Assembly: GCA_958403905.1 (NCBI GenBank)
Contig: CATXZD010000002.1
Location: forward strand, 62,001 to 126,000
Direction of reading: 5' to 3'
Origin: an uncultured Ruminococcus sp.
GTDB taxonomy: Bacteria; Bacillota; Clostridia; Oscillospirales; Acutalibacteraceae
Length of the DNA: 64,000 bases
A program made the position numbers and the translations under genes. Every line of letters starts with the position of its first letter. Within the stretch, counting starts at the first letter, position 1. The notes under the pieces are model-generated. The model had not been told where the DNA came from, searched no databases, and was given only the letters and a program-made list of their open reading frames with translations. Of the stretch, positions 45,300 through 54,216 are shown piece by piece.

Positions 45300-46056
45300 A
45301 GATATATTAGAAATTGCATTACAACAGTCGGCGTATGACTGCAACTGCGAAACAAAAGATTTTTTAGCTGAACACAACATTGTGTCGATATCCAAAGCAA
45401 ACCCGAAAGCAAGGAAGTATATACCTTTGCCGTTGGAGTGTGACCTCGTTTCATACGGCAACAATATAGTTGCTCAAACGAGTGAAAGAACGAAAGCGGT
45501 TGTTACAGAATATATTAGCAAATACCTTGCGTACCGTTGCTTTGAAACACCGAATATCAATGTGCTGAATGAACTGCTTGCACCATTCAATTTAAAGGTC
45601 TGTTTTATGGCAGAGTATTTCCTGCCTGATATCACCAAGCTGAAAGAGCTTAATTGCGGATATGAACTGCATATTTTACAGAAACAGGATTTTGCAGATT
45701 TGTATTTGGAGCAGTGGAGCAACTGTCTTACGTTTGACGATAGAGAAAGAGATGTTCTTGCGGTTGGTGCATATGATGACGACAAACTGATAGGGCTTGC
45801 AGGCTGTTCCGCCGATTGCGAAATGATGTACCAGATTGGCGTCGATGTACTTCCAAAATACAGACGAAAAGATATTGCTTCTGCTTTGACAAGCAAATTA
45901 TCCCTTGAAATCTTAAGGCTCGGCAAGGTACCTTTCTATTGCGCCGCTTGGTCTAATATCAAATCGGTACGTAATGCAATCAAAAGCGGTTTCTATCCAG
46001 CGTGGGTAGAATTAACTGCCAGAGAAATCGATTTTGTAAACAATATGAATAAGTGA
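45289..46056 (+). CDS. GNAT-family N-acetyltransferase, two-part
   Basis: 255 residues. The N-terminal ~130 residues are variable. The C-terminal GNAT domain shows GLAGCSADCEMMYQIGVDVLPKYRRKDIASALTSKL and AWSNIKSVRNAIKSGFYPAWVE. Substrate unknown. Confidence 0.82.
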   Translation: MTNKDILEIALQQSAYDCNCETKDFLAEHNIVSISKANPKARKYIPLPLECDLVSYGNNIVAQTSERTKAVVTEYISKYLAYRCFETPNINVLNELLAPFNLKVCFMAEYFLPDITKLKELNCGYELHILQKQDFADLYLEQWSNCLTFDDRERDVLAVGAYDDDKLIGLAGCSADCEMMYQIGVDVLPKYRRKDIASALTSKLSLEILRLGKVPFYCAAWSNIKSVRNAIKSGFYPAWVELTAREIDFVNNMNK

Positions 46057-46090
46057 ATATATCAATGCTTAACAGGAAGGAAAAGTAAAA

Positions 46091-46528
46091 ATGCGATACG
46101 GCTCAATTTATTTGGTAGTTAAAGATTTTAATAAATCTCTTGATTTTTATGAAAAGCTCTTGGATATGAAGGTTAGTGCAAGGAACGGAGAACGCTTTGC
46201 AGTTTTCAATAACGAAGGCTTGAACATTTGCCTTTTTAACGGTTATTATGATTGCAAACATCCTGAACAAATGGAAACAATAGGCGAATCGTATCCGATA
46301 TACGATGATTCAGTAGCTATCGTAAACAGCGCAAACAACAGAAAAGTATTTATCAATTTAGGTGTGCCTGATTTACAGGAAGAATACGATAGAATTGTTA
46401 ATTTAGGGATTGCAAACGAATTAACGCCTATAAGATATCTGAATGTATTTTCTCCTTACTGGTATTTTACGTTTATGGATCCTGATGGAAACCCTATTGA
46501 GATAACAGGAGGATATGGAGAGGATTGA
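46091..46528 (+). CDS. VOC-family protein (glyoxalase/bleomycin-resistance fold)
   Basis: 145 residues: IYLVVKDFNKSLDFYEKLLDMKV and FTFMDPDGNPIEITGG, with one metal glutamate visible. Could be a dioxygenase-like or drug-binding protein. Confidence 0.85.
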   Translation: MRYGSIYLVVKDFNKSLDFYEKLLDMKVSARNGERFAVFNNEGLNICLFNGYYDCKHPEQMETIGESYPIYDDSVAIVNSANNRKVFINLGVPDLQEEYDRIVNLGIANELTPIRYLNVFSPYWYFTFMDPDGNPIEITGGYGED

Positions 46529-46532
46529 TTGA

Positions 46533-47345
46533 ATGGAAAATATAAAAGAAGTTTATGATTTTTACAATAACGGTGCTGAAATTGACCGTCTTGAGCGTGG
46601 TTTAGGCAAAGTAGAGTTTTATCGTTCAAAGGAGATTATTTCAAAGTACATAACCGAGAAAAGTACAATTTACGATATAGGCGGAGGTATCGGTAAATAC
46701 TCTGAGTGGCTTGCAAAACAGGGACACGATGTTACGCTGATTGAGCTTGCACCGACAGCGGTTGATTACGCAAAGAATAATATGAAAACGCACTATACAG
46801 CAGAAGTTGGCGACGCAAGAGAAATAAACAAGCCTGACGAGAGTGCGGATGTTATTTTGCTTATGGGACCGCTGTATCACCTGCAAAACGAATCCGACAG
46901 AGAAAAAGCATTAAAAGAAGCGTACAGTCTACTGAAAAAAGGCGGTCTGCTTATTGCGGCAGGTATATCAAAATTTAGTTCTGCAACTTGGGCGCTGTCT
47001 GTTTACGGCAATGGTTGCGACTTTATAGATGACGATATTTATATGAATATGCTCAAACTTGAGCTTACAACAGGAAAACACAACCGCCCGAAGGAATATC
47101 CTTTTATTATCGCTAACGCTTATTTTCATACAATTGATGGCTTGAGAAATGAAGTCAGAAAAAACGGATTTGAGATTGTTAATAATCACGCTGTTGAAGG
47201 GTGCATATGGATAACACCTAAGCTTGATGAAAAGTGGCAGGATATGAATAGCAGAAAAAGACTGCTCGATATTATCCACACAACCGAACACGAGGAAACA
47301 CTGATGGGATTAAGCCCTCACTTCTTGGTAATCGGAAGAAAATAA
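46533..47345 (+). CDS. Class I SAM methyltransferase
   Basis: 270 residues; motif I IYDIGGGIGKYSEWLAKQG, acidic loop IELAP, motif IV LLMGPLYHL, then a substrate domain. It starts 4 bp after the VOC gene. Small-molecule methylation is likely. Confidence 0.87.
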   Translation: MENIKEVYDFYNNGAEIDRLERGLGKVEFYRSKEIISKYITEKSTIYDIGGGIGKYSEWLAKQGHDVTLIELAPTAVDYAKNNMKTHYTAEVGDAREINKPDESADVILLMGPLYHLQNESDREKALKEAYSLLKKGGLLIAAGISKFSSATWALSVYGNGCDFIDDDIYMNMLKLELTTGKHNRPKEYPFIIANAYFHTIDGLRNEVRKNGFEIVNNHAVEGCIWITPKLDEKWQDMNSRKRLLDIIHTTEHEETLMGLSPHFLVIGRK

Positions 47346-47557
47346 TTTCAAATAAAAATCAGATAGTTTATCATAATTTGTATCTTATATAAAACAACCC
47401 TCAATCAGCGGAGTAAATATTGCAAGAAACTTAATCGTTTGAGATTGTTTGATGGTTTGACAAAAGTAAATGTAGTTATCGTTGTATCTATATTGAAAAT
47501 ACTCATTTTCAGTGATATAATATAATCATTTCCTAATGAAATGAAGTGAGGAAATCT

Positions 47558-48058
47558 ATGATTGAAAATAAAATGGGAATTGATAATTCGGCTGACCTTG
47601 CCCGTGAAGAAGAACGCATCAGCAAGAAAAAAAGCCATAGAATTGTTTGAAAAAGGGATTCTAAATAATCTTCCGATCGGTAAATTTTCCACATTGCAGG
47701 CTATACATAACTTGAGAGTATTGATAAAATGCCTCAGTCCACATTTGATGAGATTGTCGAAAAGTATGTAGAAATGAACATAGCTCATCCTTTCAGAGAA
47801 GGTAACGGGCGCAGTGCTCGTATTTGGCTTGACCACATCTTAAAAAATGAAATCGGCAAAGTGATTGATTGGAGCAAAGTGGATAAGGAAGATTATTTGC
47901 TTTCAATGGAACGCAGTCCCATTAAAGATATTGAAATCAAACACATTTTGAAAGCGGCACTTACCGACAAAATCTTCGACCGAGAGGTATATATAAAAGG
48001 CATCGACCACAGTTATTATTATGAAGGATATGTTGCTTTTAAGGCAGAAGAATTGTAA
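47558..48058 (+). pseudogene. Broken Fic/Doc-family protein
   Basis: The frame from ATG 47558 stops at about 47648 after a shift. Homology resumes in another frame (from ~47729: MPQSTFDEIVEKYVEMNIAHPFREGNGRSARIWLDH). The catalytic HPFREGNGR is intact but the start is shifted and the segment between is shortened. Fic enzymes transfer AMP; this copy is probably dead unless the 3' frame is made alone. Confidence 0.78.
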
Positions 48059-48129
48059 ATATTTTTAGATTGAGTGCAATAATTAAACCGAATACTTTTA
48101 TTATAATATAAACGATGGAGTATAGCATT

Positions 48130-49035
48130 ATGAATTTGAAAGAATTATCTTCAGATGGTAAAATATCATATTTGATTAAACCAATTTTAAAAGTATTGCA
48201 AGAAGCAGGCGGTCAGTTAGAGCGTTCGGAAATTAAAGAGCGAATTTCTGATTTAGATGATCAAATTGCCGAATTTGCTGAAATTGTCAAGAAATCAAAG
48301 AAAACTGGCAAATCGTATAAGGAATTTGATATTAAATTTAGCTTTGCTATTAAAAACTTAAGTTTAAATGATTTGTTAACATTTACTCATTCTTCGCCGA
48401 TTACTTTAACAGAAAAGGGATTATATCTTGATTTAGATAATCTTGATGTTCAAAGTGATATTATGGAAAAAACAAAAAAGTATTGGAATGAACAGAGTAA
48501 AAATAATAAGAAAAATAAAACTATTGATGGTAGTGATAGCGAAGAAGAAACACAGACAGAAGAAAAAATCAAAGATGATTTTAAAGAATTGTTGCTTAAA
48601 TCAATTTCAAAAATGTCCCCAAAAAAATTTGAAGCTTTTTCAAGAGCCTTACTGAACCGTATGGGTGTCGAATTTACCGAAAAAGGAGTACAGATCAGTA
48701 ATGACGGTGGCATTGACGGATATGGATATCATACTGATGCAAATGATTTCAGAACAACAAGAGTGGTTATACAGTGCAAAAGATATAATGTTTCACCTGT
48801 TACAGAGCCGGAAATCAACCAGTTTTTGGGTGCTATGAATAAATATCAAGCAGATTACGGTGTGTTTATTACGAATGGCAGATTTACAAATTCAGCAAGG
48901 GTTGCTGCAAGAGAAGGCTCCCCAATCACACTGATTGACGGCAACGATTTGGTTAAATTGGTTATTAAGTATGAGTTGTATATTACACCTGTTAAAACTT
49001 ATGTGTTAGATGAATTTTATAATTCAGAAAATTAA
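48130..49035 (+). CDS. Mrr-type restriction endonuclease
   Basis: 301 residues. An N-terminal winged-helix Mrr_N-like region (ILKVLQEAGGQLERSEIKERI) is followed by an acidic/lysine linker and a C-terminal PD-(D/E)xK nuclease (SKMSPKKFEAFSRALLNRMG; DGGIDGYGYH; VVIQCKRYN). Mrr enzymes cut modified DNA, so this is likely a defence cargo. TGGAG favours ATG 48130 over the in-frame 48115. Confidence 0.87.
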   Translation: MNLKELSSDGKISYLIKPILKVLQEAGGQLERSEIKERISDLDDQIAEFAEIVKKSKKTGKSYKEFDIKFSFAIKNLSLNDLLTFTHSSPITLTEKGLYLDLDNLDVQSDIMEKTKKYWNEQSKNNKKNKTIDGSDSEEETQTEEKIKDDFKELLLKSISKMSPKKFEAFSRALLNRMGVEFTEKGVQISNDGGIDGYGYHTDANDFRTTRVVIQCKRYNVSPVTEPEINQFLGAMNKYQADYGVFITNGRFTNSARVAAREGSPITLIDGNDLVKLVIKYELYITPVKTYVLDEFYNSEN

Positions 49036-49067
49036 ATATATTTTACTTTTTCGTAATAATCAGATAG

Positions 49068-49101
49068 ACTGACTGAACCTAGTTCGGTCAGTTTTTCTTT
49101 T
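49068..49101 (+). terminator. Terminator of the mrr-like gene
   Basis: ACTGACTGAAC / GTTCGGTCAGT stem, loop CTA, then TTTTCTTTT. The remaining 230 bp before the next small gene show nothing else. Confidence 0.9.
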
Positions 49102-49337
49102 GCTGTTTATAGAACCGTTACAAAGCTCGTCAAAGATTTCGCCTGTGATTTGAAGAAACAGAGCCTATATTATAGAAATTTAGAATTTATTTGCATATCA
49201 AATGAATCTAATAAAGATATAAAATAACAATTATTTTTGTTTATTTTAATATTATCTATAATGAAAATATTATTAAAAAGAATTATGAAAGAATATAGAC
49301 AATCCGCAGCTGCATAGTTTTTATTGAGGTGTTTAAG

Positions 49338-49505
49338 GTGAAAACAAAAATCATCTTTGAAAACCGAAATGAAGGTGCAGAGCAGAAAAATGTCAGTAAA
49401 GAATTCGAAAATGGAATTAAAAAATCAATCTTCCTATTACTCCAAGAGCGAGATTATCTAACTCAAACCCAGTATGAGGAATGTATAAAAAAATTAAAGA
49501 CATAA
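49338..49505 (+). CDS. Small accessory protein upstream of the element B recombinase
   Basis: 55 residues (VKTKIIFENRNEGAEQKNVS...LLLQERDYLTQTQYEECIKKL), GTG start after GAGG. Such proteins stand before serine recombinases in Clostridial elements. It is a candidate excision factor by position only. Confidence 0.6.
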   Translation: MKTKIIFENRNEGAEQKNVSKEFENGIKKSIFLLLQERDYLTQTQYEECIKKLKT

Positions 49506-49567
49506 AATCTATTACAGGAAATTATGAGAATTAATAATATACTTGTGTTACAGAAGAAGGTATAAAA

Positions 49568-51250
49568 ATGCTAAATAAGTTTGATAACAAAGTCAAAAAG
49601 GTTGCGGCTTACTGCCGAGTGTCAACCGACAACCTCGATCAGGCAAATTCGCTTGAAAGCCAGCAAAGATATTTCAATGAGTATATAAAACGCAATCCGT
49701 TGTGGGAGCTTTACGAAATTTATGTTGACGAGGGAATCAGCGGAACGAATACAAAAAAGCGAGCGTCATTCAACCGAATGATAGAAGATGCAAGAGCTAA
49801 AAAATTTGATTTGATTATCACAAAGGAAATCAGCCGCTTTGCTCGAAACACTCTTGACAGCATTGGTTATACAAGGAAACTAAAAAGTTACGGCATAGGC
49901 GTGATTTTTATGAACGATAATATCAATACACTTGATTCTGACGCAGAGCTTCGTCTGACAATTATGTCGTCCATTGCTCAGGAAGAAAGTCGAAAAACAT
50001 CCGAAAGAGTAAAGTGGGGACAGCGCAGAATGATGGAGCAGGGGGTAGTGTTCGGCAGAGATATGCTCGGATACGATGTACGTGACGGAAAATTGTACAT
50101 AAATCAAGAGGGAGCGGAAATTGTCAGATTGATTTATCATAAATTTCTCAATAAGGGCAAAGGAACTCACATTATTGCAAAGGAGTTGCGGGATGCAGGA
50201 ATCAAAACCTCAACCTATATAAAAGACTGGTCGTACACGGTTATTTTGCGAATTCTGAAAAATGAAAAGTACTGCGGTGATTTGGTTCAGCAGAAAACAT
50301 ACACGCCCGATTATCTGTCACATAACAAAAAGTACAACAAAGGCGAAGTTGAGTATGTGAAAATCCGTAATCATCACGAACCGATTATCTCAAGAGAGAT
50401 GTTTGAAGAAACGCAACGAGAGCTTGAACGCAGAAAAAATCTTTACGGAGCAAAAAACGGATTTGCAAACCGATACGCCCTGTCCGGAAAAATAATCTGC
50501 GCCGAGTGCGGTTCAACTTTCATTCACCGAAAAAAGAATTCACCAAACGGAAATCATAATGAAAGCTGGGTTTGTATTCAGAATCAGAAGTACGGCAAGG
50601 AGCGAATAAACAAAAATAATGAAAATGTTGGCTGTTCAAATGTTTCAATAAGCGAAAAGGATATTCGTTCAATTTTGCAGCACATTATTTTAGATGTTCT
50701 GAAAGACCGAAATAAAATTTTAAAAAGCGTACTGCAAATCGTGTCAGATATTCTGAAATCCGATAACGCAAAAGACAACATAACTTATTTTGAAAACGAA
50801 CTTGAAAAGATAGAAAACAAAAAGCAAAAGCTTCTTGATATGTGTCTGTCGGGTGATATAGAAACTTCGGATTACCGCAAAGCCTGCGAAAGACTTAAAT
50901 CTGAATACGAAACAATATTCGAAAAACTGCAAAAAGAAAAAGCCCACAGCAGTATGCTTGCGGACAAGGAAAAAATAATTAATGAAATTAAAGCTTATGT
51001 AAATTCAATCATTAATGGGGAAGAGTGGAACGATACATTTTACCGCAACATAGTAGATAAAATCGTAGTCGGCAAAAAACGTGAGCTTGACATTCATCTG
51101 AAATTCATTCCCGACAAATGGAATGCAAAAATTCTCTGCGGTAAGGCTGAAATTGACAGCTATAATGAAAAATTTTCCAACCAAGGCACTTCTGAACCTA
51201 TATCTGTCAATGTGCCTTTCAATTCTGGCAGCGGCATAGTAAATCTCTGA
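49568..51250 (+). CDS. Large serine recombinase of element B, C-terminus crosses attR
   Basis: 560 residues: resolvase domain (VAAYCRVSTDNLDQANSLESQQRYF, catalytic Ser), recombinase domain (DMLGYDVRDGKLYINQEGAEIVRLIY), zinc ribbon (CAECGSTFIHRKKN) and coiled coil. The element ends at 51199, so the last 17 codons (ISVNVPFNSGSGIVNL) are antisense cotJC. In an excised circle the frame instead continues into 43021-43167 for 48 codons (DEYSRLEILPFKSYKF ... TASLYLI) to a TAA. Confidence 0.93.
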   Translation: MLNKFDNKVKKVAAYCRVSTDNLDQANSLESQQRYFNEYIKRNPLWELYEIYVDEGISGTNTKKRASFNRMIEDARAKKFDLIITKEISRFARNTLDSIGYTRKLKSYGIGVIFMNDNINTLDSDAELRLTIMSSIAQEESRKTSERVKWGQRRMMEQGVVFGRDMLGYDVRDGKLYINQEGAEIVRLIYHKFLNKGKGTHIIAKELRDAGIKTSTYIKDWSYTVILRILKNEKYCGDLVQQKTYTPDYLSHNKKYNKGEVEYVKIRNHHEPIISREMFEETQRELERRKNLYGAKNGFANRYALSGKIICAECGSTFIHRKKNSPNGNHNESWVCIQNQKYGKERINKNNENVGCSNVSISEKDIRSILQHIILDVLKDRNKILKSVLQIVSDILKSDNAKDNITYFENELEKIENKKQKLLDMCLSGDIETSDYRKACERLKSEYETIFEKLQKEKAHSSMLADKEKIINEIKAYVNSIINGEEWNDTFYRNIVDKIVVGKKRELDIHLKFIPDKWNAKILCGKAEIDSYNEKFSNQGTSEPISVNVPFNSGSGIVNL

Positions 51251-51300
51251 CTTAAATATCTCAGCGACGCGCCTAATTCTCCATCAGGTCCGCCACATTG
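51196..51300 (-). CDS. cotJC: cotJC, N-proximal piece
   Basis: About 34 codons: QCGGPDGELGASLRYLSQRF then TMPLPELKGTLTDIG, a clear match to the family's QYGGPDGEL...YLSQRYTMP...LTDIGTEEL. It begins at the left end of element C near 51300 (the Y to C change in QC may reflect the junction) and ends at AGGT, continuing in frame at 43016. It overlaps the recombinase tail on the opposite strand. The codons before QCGG are not in the window. Confidence 0.85.
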
Positions 51301-51314
51301 CAAAAGTTGATAGT

Positions 51315-52757
51315 TTAAGTGTAGAAATAAATCTGAATGCTTGTGTTCTCACGGTCAAATATGATTTTATCTACAAAACTGCGGAGCAGGTCGTTCTTTT
51401 CGGCTTCGCTTAATTTGTCACTGCGGAGCTGAACAGGAACGTTCTTGTATTTTTCCATCAGCCTCTTTCGCAGTTCTTTTTCGCTGTTCTGAGGTTTGAT
51501 GAACTTCTTTTTGAGCATTTCAATCTGCGAGACAATAGATTGCTTGCTCTCCTTATATTCTTCGAGGGTATAAATACCGTCCTCAAAAGCTTCTTTGATT
51601 CTGCGGAGCTTTTGTTCCTCTTTTGCTATAAGGTTGTTTATGTCAATTTCGGTTTCGTCATTTGTTTTACGGTTCTTAACAGTCAGACTGAAAGCACCAG
51701 TCCTTAACATATTATCAAGTGAAGTAATTACCATTTCATTGAGTTTCTTAATTGAAATGGAATGAGACTTATTACACTTGCCGTGTATATAATTTACGCA
51801 TTGGAGTGACGTGCCTTTAACGGCCATTGAAAGACTTGCACCACAGTTTGAGCATTTTACAAGTCCGTGGAGCATATATTCTTCGTTGACGGTTCTGGAA
51901 TGGGTGTGTGGAAGATGTTTCTTTCTGTTGATGTCAAGAAGCTCCTGCACTCTGTAGAATGTTTCATCGTCAATGATAGGCTCGTGTTGACCGTCAACAA
52001 TCATTAAGTCCGGGTCGTCGTAATTGCGTTGTGTCCTGCGCTTGGGATTCCAACGGATTTTGCCTATGTAAACGGGATTGCGCAAAATGTATTCAACGGT
52101 CCTGTTTTCCCAGAGGTTTCCTCTGGTAGTTTTTATTTTCAGAGAGTTAAGGTTTCGAGCAATTTTTATCATAGGTACACCGTTCAGATAGTCTGTAAAA
52201 ATTTTTTTGACAAACGGAGCAGTGTCGGAATTGATAGAATATTTTTTATTTTCGATATTGTATCCGAATGAAGGAATAGAAACAGCTCCGCCACGCTCGA
52301 CCTTTTCGGTCATACCACGCTTTACTTCTCCCGAAAGACGGATAGAGTAATATTCATCAGACCATTCAATGATGCGCTCAATCAGTGTGCCAAAAGGACC
52401 GTCAACCATAGGCTCGGATATGCTGATAACTTCAACGCCGTTTTTGCGAAGCATAGATTTATAGAATATGCTCTCTTCCTGATTACGGGCAAAACGAGAG
52501 AATTTCCAGAGCAGGACGGCAGAAAAGGGAGAGGGCTTTTGCTTTGCTGTTGCAATCATTAAATTAAACTGCGGACGTTTGTCAGCGTGTCTGCCGGATA
52601 TGCCGTCGTCACGGAAAATAAATTCTTTCGGAATGATATAGCCGTGCTGTTTTGCATACTGTTGAACAACCTTAATCTGGCTGTCGGGCGACAGCTCGGT
52701 CTGATTATCCGTACTGACTCTGATATATGCAGCGGCAGTTTTTAAATCTGTGTTCAC
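51315..52757 (-). CDS. Large serine recombinase of element C
   Basis: 480 residues: resolvase domain (AAAYIRVSTDNQTELSPDSQ, catalytic Ser; WKFSRFARNQEESIFYKSML), recombinase domain (FGYNIENKKYSINSDTAPFVKKIF), zinc ribbon (CSNCGASLSMAVKGTSLQC) and coiled coil. GTG start with AAAGGAG. The stop is ~15 bp from the cotJC junction. Confidence 0.93.
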   Translation of the reverse strand: MNTDLKTAAAYIRVSTDNQTELSPDSQIKVVQQYAKQHGYIIPKEFIFRDDGISGRHADKRPQFNLMIATAKQKPSPFSAVLLWKFSRFARNQEESIFYKSMLRKNGVEVISISEPMVDGPFGTLIERIIEWSDEYYSIRLSGEVKRGMTEKVERGGAVSIPSFGYNIENKKYSINSDTAPFVKKIFTDYLNGVPMIKIARNLNSLKIKTTRGNLWENRTVEYILRNPVYIGKIRWNPKRRTQRNYDDPDLMIVDGQHEPIIDDETFYRVQELLDINRKKHLPHTHSRTVNEEYMLHGLVKCSNCGASLSMAVKGTSLQCVNYIHGKCNKSHSISIKKLNEMVITSLDNMLRTGAFSLTVKNRKTNDETEIDINNLIAKEEQKLRRIKEAFEDGIYTLEEYKESKQSIVSQIEMLKKKFIKPQNSEKELRKRLMEKYKNVPVQLRSDKLSEAEKNDLLRSFVDKIIFDRENTSIQIYFYT

Positions 52758-52784
52758 GGTATCACTCCTTTATTTGTGTGTATT

Positions 52785-53780
52785 TTAGATTTCGTCGATT
52801 TTATTCAAAATGTTTTTTGTTAGTATTTTGATTTTTTTAATTAAAGATTCTTTATTTGGCTTATATATTTCACAAATTCTAAATTTGCTTAAACTAAAAG
52901 ATTTATTAATCATTTCATATTGCCAATGTTTTGAAAACATAAATATAGGGAGGAAGTTTATTTCTTCTTTTCCACAACGAATATACTCATTAAATCTAAT
53001 ATATAACATAGCAGCGGCTATTTCATTTGAAATATCAAACAAATATTCTATTACGTTTGTTATATTTTTAAAAATATATTTAAAATAGCTGTCTTTATTT
53101 GTTTTTTGAACTGTAAAATATAAATTTATAATATAAATAGATGAAGTATAGATTATTGTTTCCAATATGGCTAAACGATTGCAATGAAGATAATCATTTA
53201 GTTTATAAGGGTCAATAGTTAAAGCTAAACTAAAAATATTTATTAAATTATTATCACGATACATAATAGGTAATATTTCAATTAATCTGCTCTTTGTTGA
53301 ATCAAATGTTAATCCACATGCTTTGTAACCTTTTAAATTTTCATTTACACATAAATGATCTATAGGGTCTATCGTATCGTCAAATGAAATTTGAATATAT
53401 TTATCAACATTATAATGCTTCGGTTCAAAAATTAATGGAATTCTAAAGCAGCGATTGTTTATGTCCTCTTCAATGTATTTATTAACTTCTAACAATAATC
53501 TTTTTTCATCTTCATTAAGTGAATCTAAATCCTCTTGTTTTATTCTGCTACCTGTATCGCAATCGTTTTTATAGTTTTGAGTATATAAATCAGATGTTTC
53601 TTTCAAATAATGACCACAACGAATACAATGAGTGCGGTAATCAGAGTTCATTGCATTACATTCAGGACAAAAGATATATTCTTTTTGTTCTTCATTTTGT
53701 TCTTCTTTTGTATCTTCTTGGTTTATTGTTTGACTATCAGTAAAAGTAAAATAATTCTTTAGTTTTTTAAATATGTTCAT
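52785..53780 (-). CDS. Zinc-ribbon protein of unknown function
   Basis: 331 residues. After a charged start, a zinc ribbon CPECNAMNSDYRTHCIRCGHY (~39-59), then ~260 residues rich in I/N/Y without a recognised domain or clear signal peptide. AT-rich. Upstream of and in the same direction as the integrase; perhaps a lysogenic-conversion gene. Confidence 0.6.
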   Translation of the reverse strand: MNIFKKLKNYFTFTDSQTINQEDTKEEQNEEQKEYIFCPECNAMNSDYRTHCIRCGHYLKETSDLYTQNYKNDCDTGSRIKQEDLDSLNEDEKRLLLEVNKYIEEDINNRCFRIPLIFEPKHYNVDKYIQISFDDTIDPIDHLCVNENLKGYKACGLTFDSTKSRLIEILPIMYRDNNLINIFSLALTIDPYKLNDYLHCNRLAILETIIYTSSIYIINLYFTVQKTNKDSYFKYIFKNITNVIEYLFDISNEIAAAMLYIRFNEYIRCGKEEINFLPIFMFSKHWQYEMINKSFSLSKFRICEIYKPNKESLIKKIKILTKNILNKIDEI

Positions 53781-53801
53781 ACTATAATACCTCTAATTCA
53801 A

Positions 53802-54095
53802 TTAAAATTTTTTACTTTGATAAATTCCGTAATAGAAGCTAACGGTAGAAATAATCCAAAAAATAAAAAGAAGTATACCTATTACTGTAATAAAACTTAA
53901 AGGCATGGTTATAAGTTGGATTATTCCCCATACCCAGAAAATAATTTCAACAATAGTAGATACAGGTGGTAAAAACATCATTAAGAAGTATATTGCAAAC
54001 ATAATGATTAAAGAAAGCCAAAAGGGGATTGGTAAAATACAAAGTGGGAAAAAGGTTGCAAGAGCTCCAAGCCAATACATAATTTTGTTTAACAT
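53802..54095 (-). CDS. Small membrane protein
   Basis: 97 residues with three hydrophobic segments (FFPLCILPIPFWLSLIIMFAI; EIIFWVWGIIQLITMPLSF; VIGILLFIFWIISTVSFYY). ATG 54095 has AAGGAGTG upstream; a longer frame to 54254 lacks this. Function unknown. Confidence 0.7.
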   Translation of the reverse strand: MLNKIMYWLGALATFFPLCILPIPFWLSLIIMFAIYFLMMFLPPVSTIVEIIFWVWGIIQLITMPLSFITVIGILLFIFWIISTVSFYYGIYQSKKF

Positions 54096-54151
54096 AATAG
54101 TACACTCCTTGACAAATAAAGTAAAAAATAATAAAATATAGTCGAGAGGTG

Positions 54152-54210
54152 AAGGTGCTTCACATTTCGTTCTTTTTATACCGTAGGTTATTCGCAGTAA
54201 CCTACGGTAT
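54152..54210 (-). promoter_or_regulatory. Twin leader element 1 (hairpin with CTGCGAA loop)
   Basis: A perfect 13-bp stem (54178-54190 / 54198-54210), followed on the minus strand by AAAGAACGAAATGTGAAG and CCTTCACCTCTC. It lies ~80 nt before the small membrane protein gene. A related copy precedes the lipoprotein gene. Confidence 0.5.
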
Positions 54211-54216
54211 TTTTCT

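Larger units (their letters stand above)
43017..51199. mobile_element. Element B: serine-recombinase intervening element in cotJC (~8.2 kb)
   Basis: Both ends share ACCT (43017-43020 and 51196-51199; AGGT on the coding strand). Joining the element's inner ends gives an attP-like dyad: AAAATTTCCAACC on one arm and GGTTGGAAAATTTT on the other. Outside both ends is cotJC in one frame. Cargo: nitrilase, GNATs, VOC, methyltransferases, Fic remnant and Mrr nuclease, with the recombinase at the right end. Confidence 0.88.
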
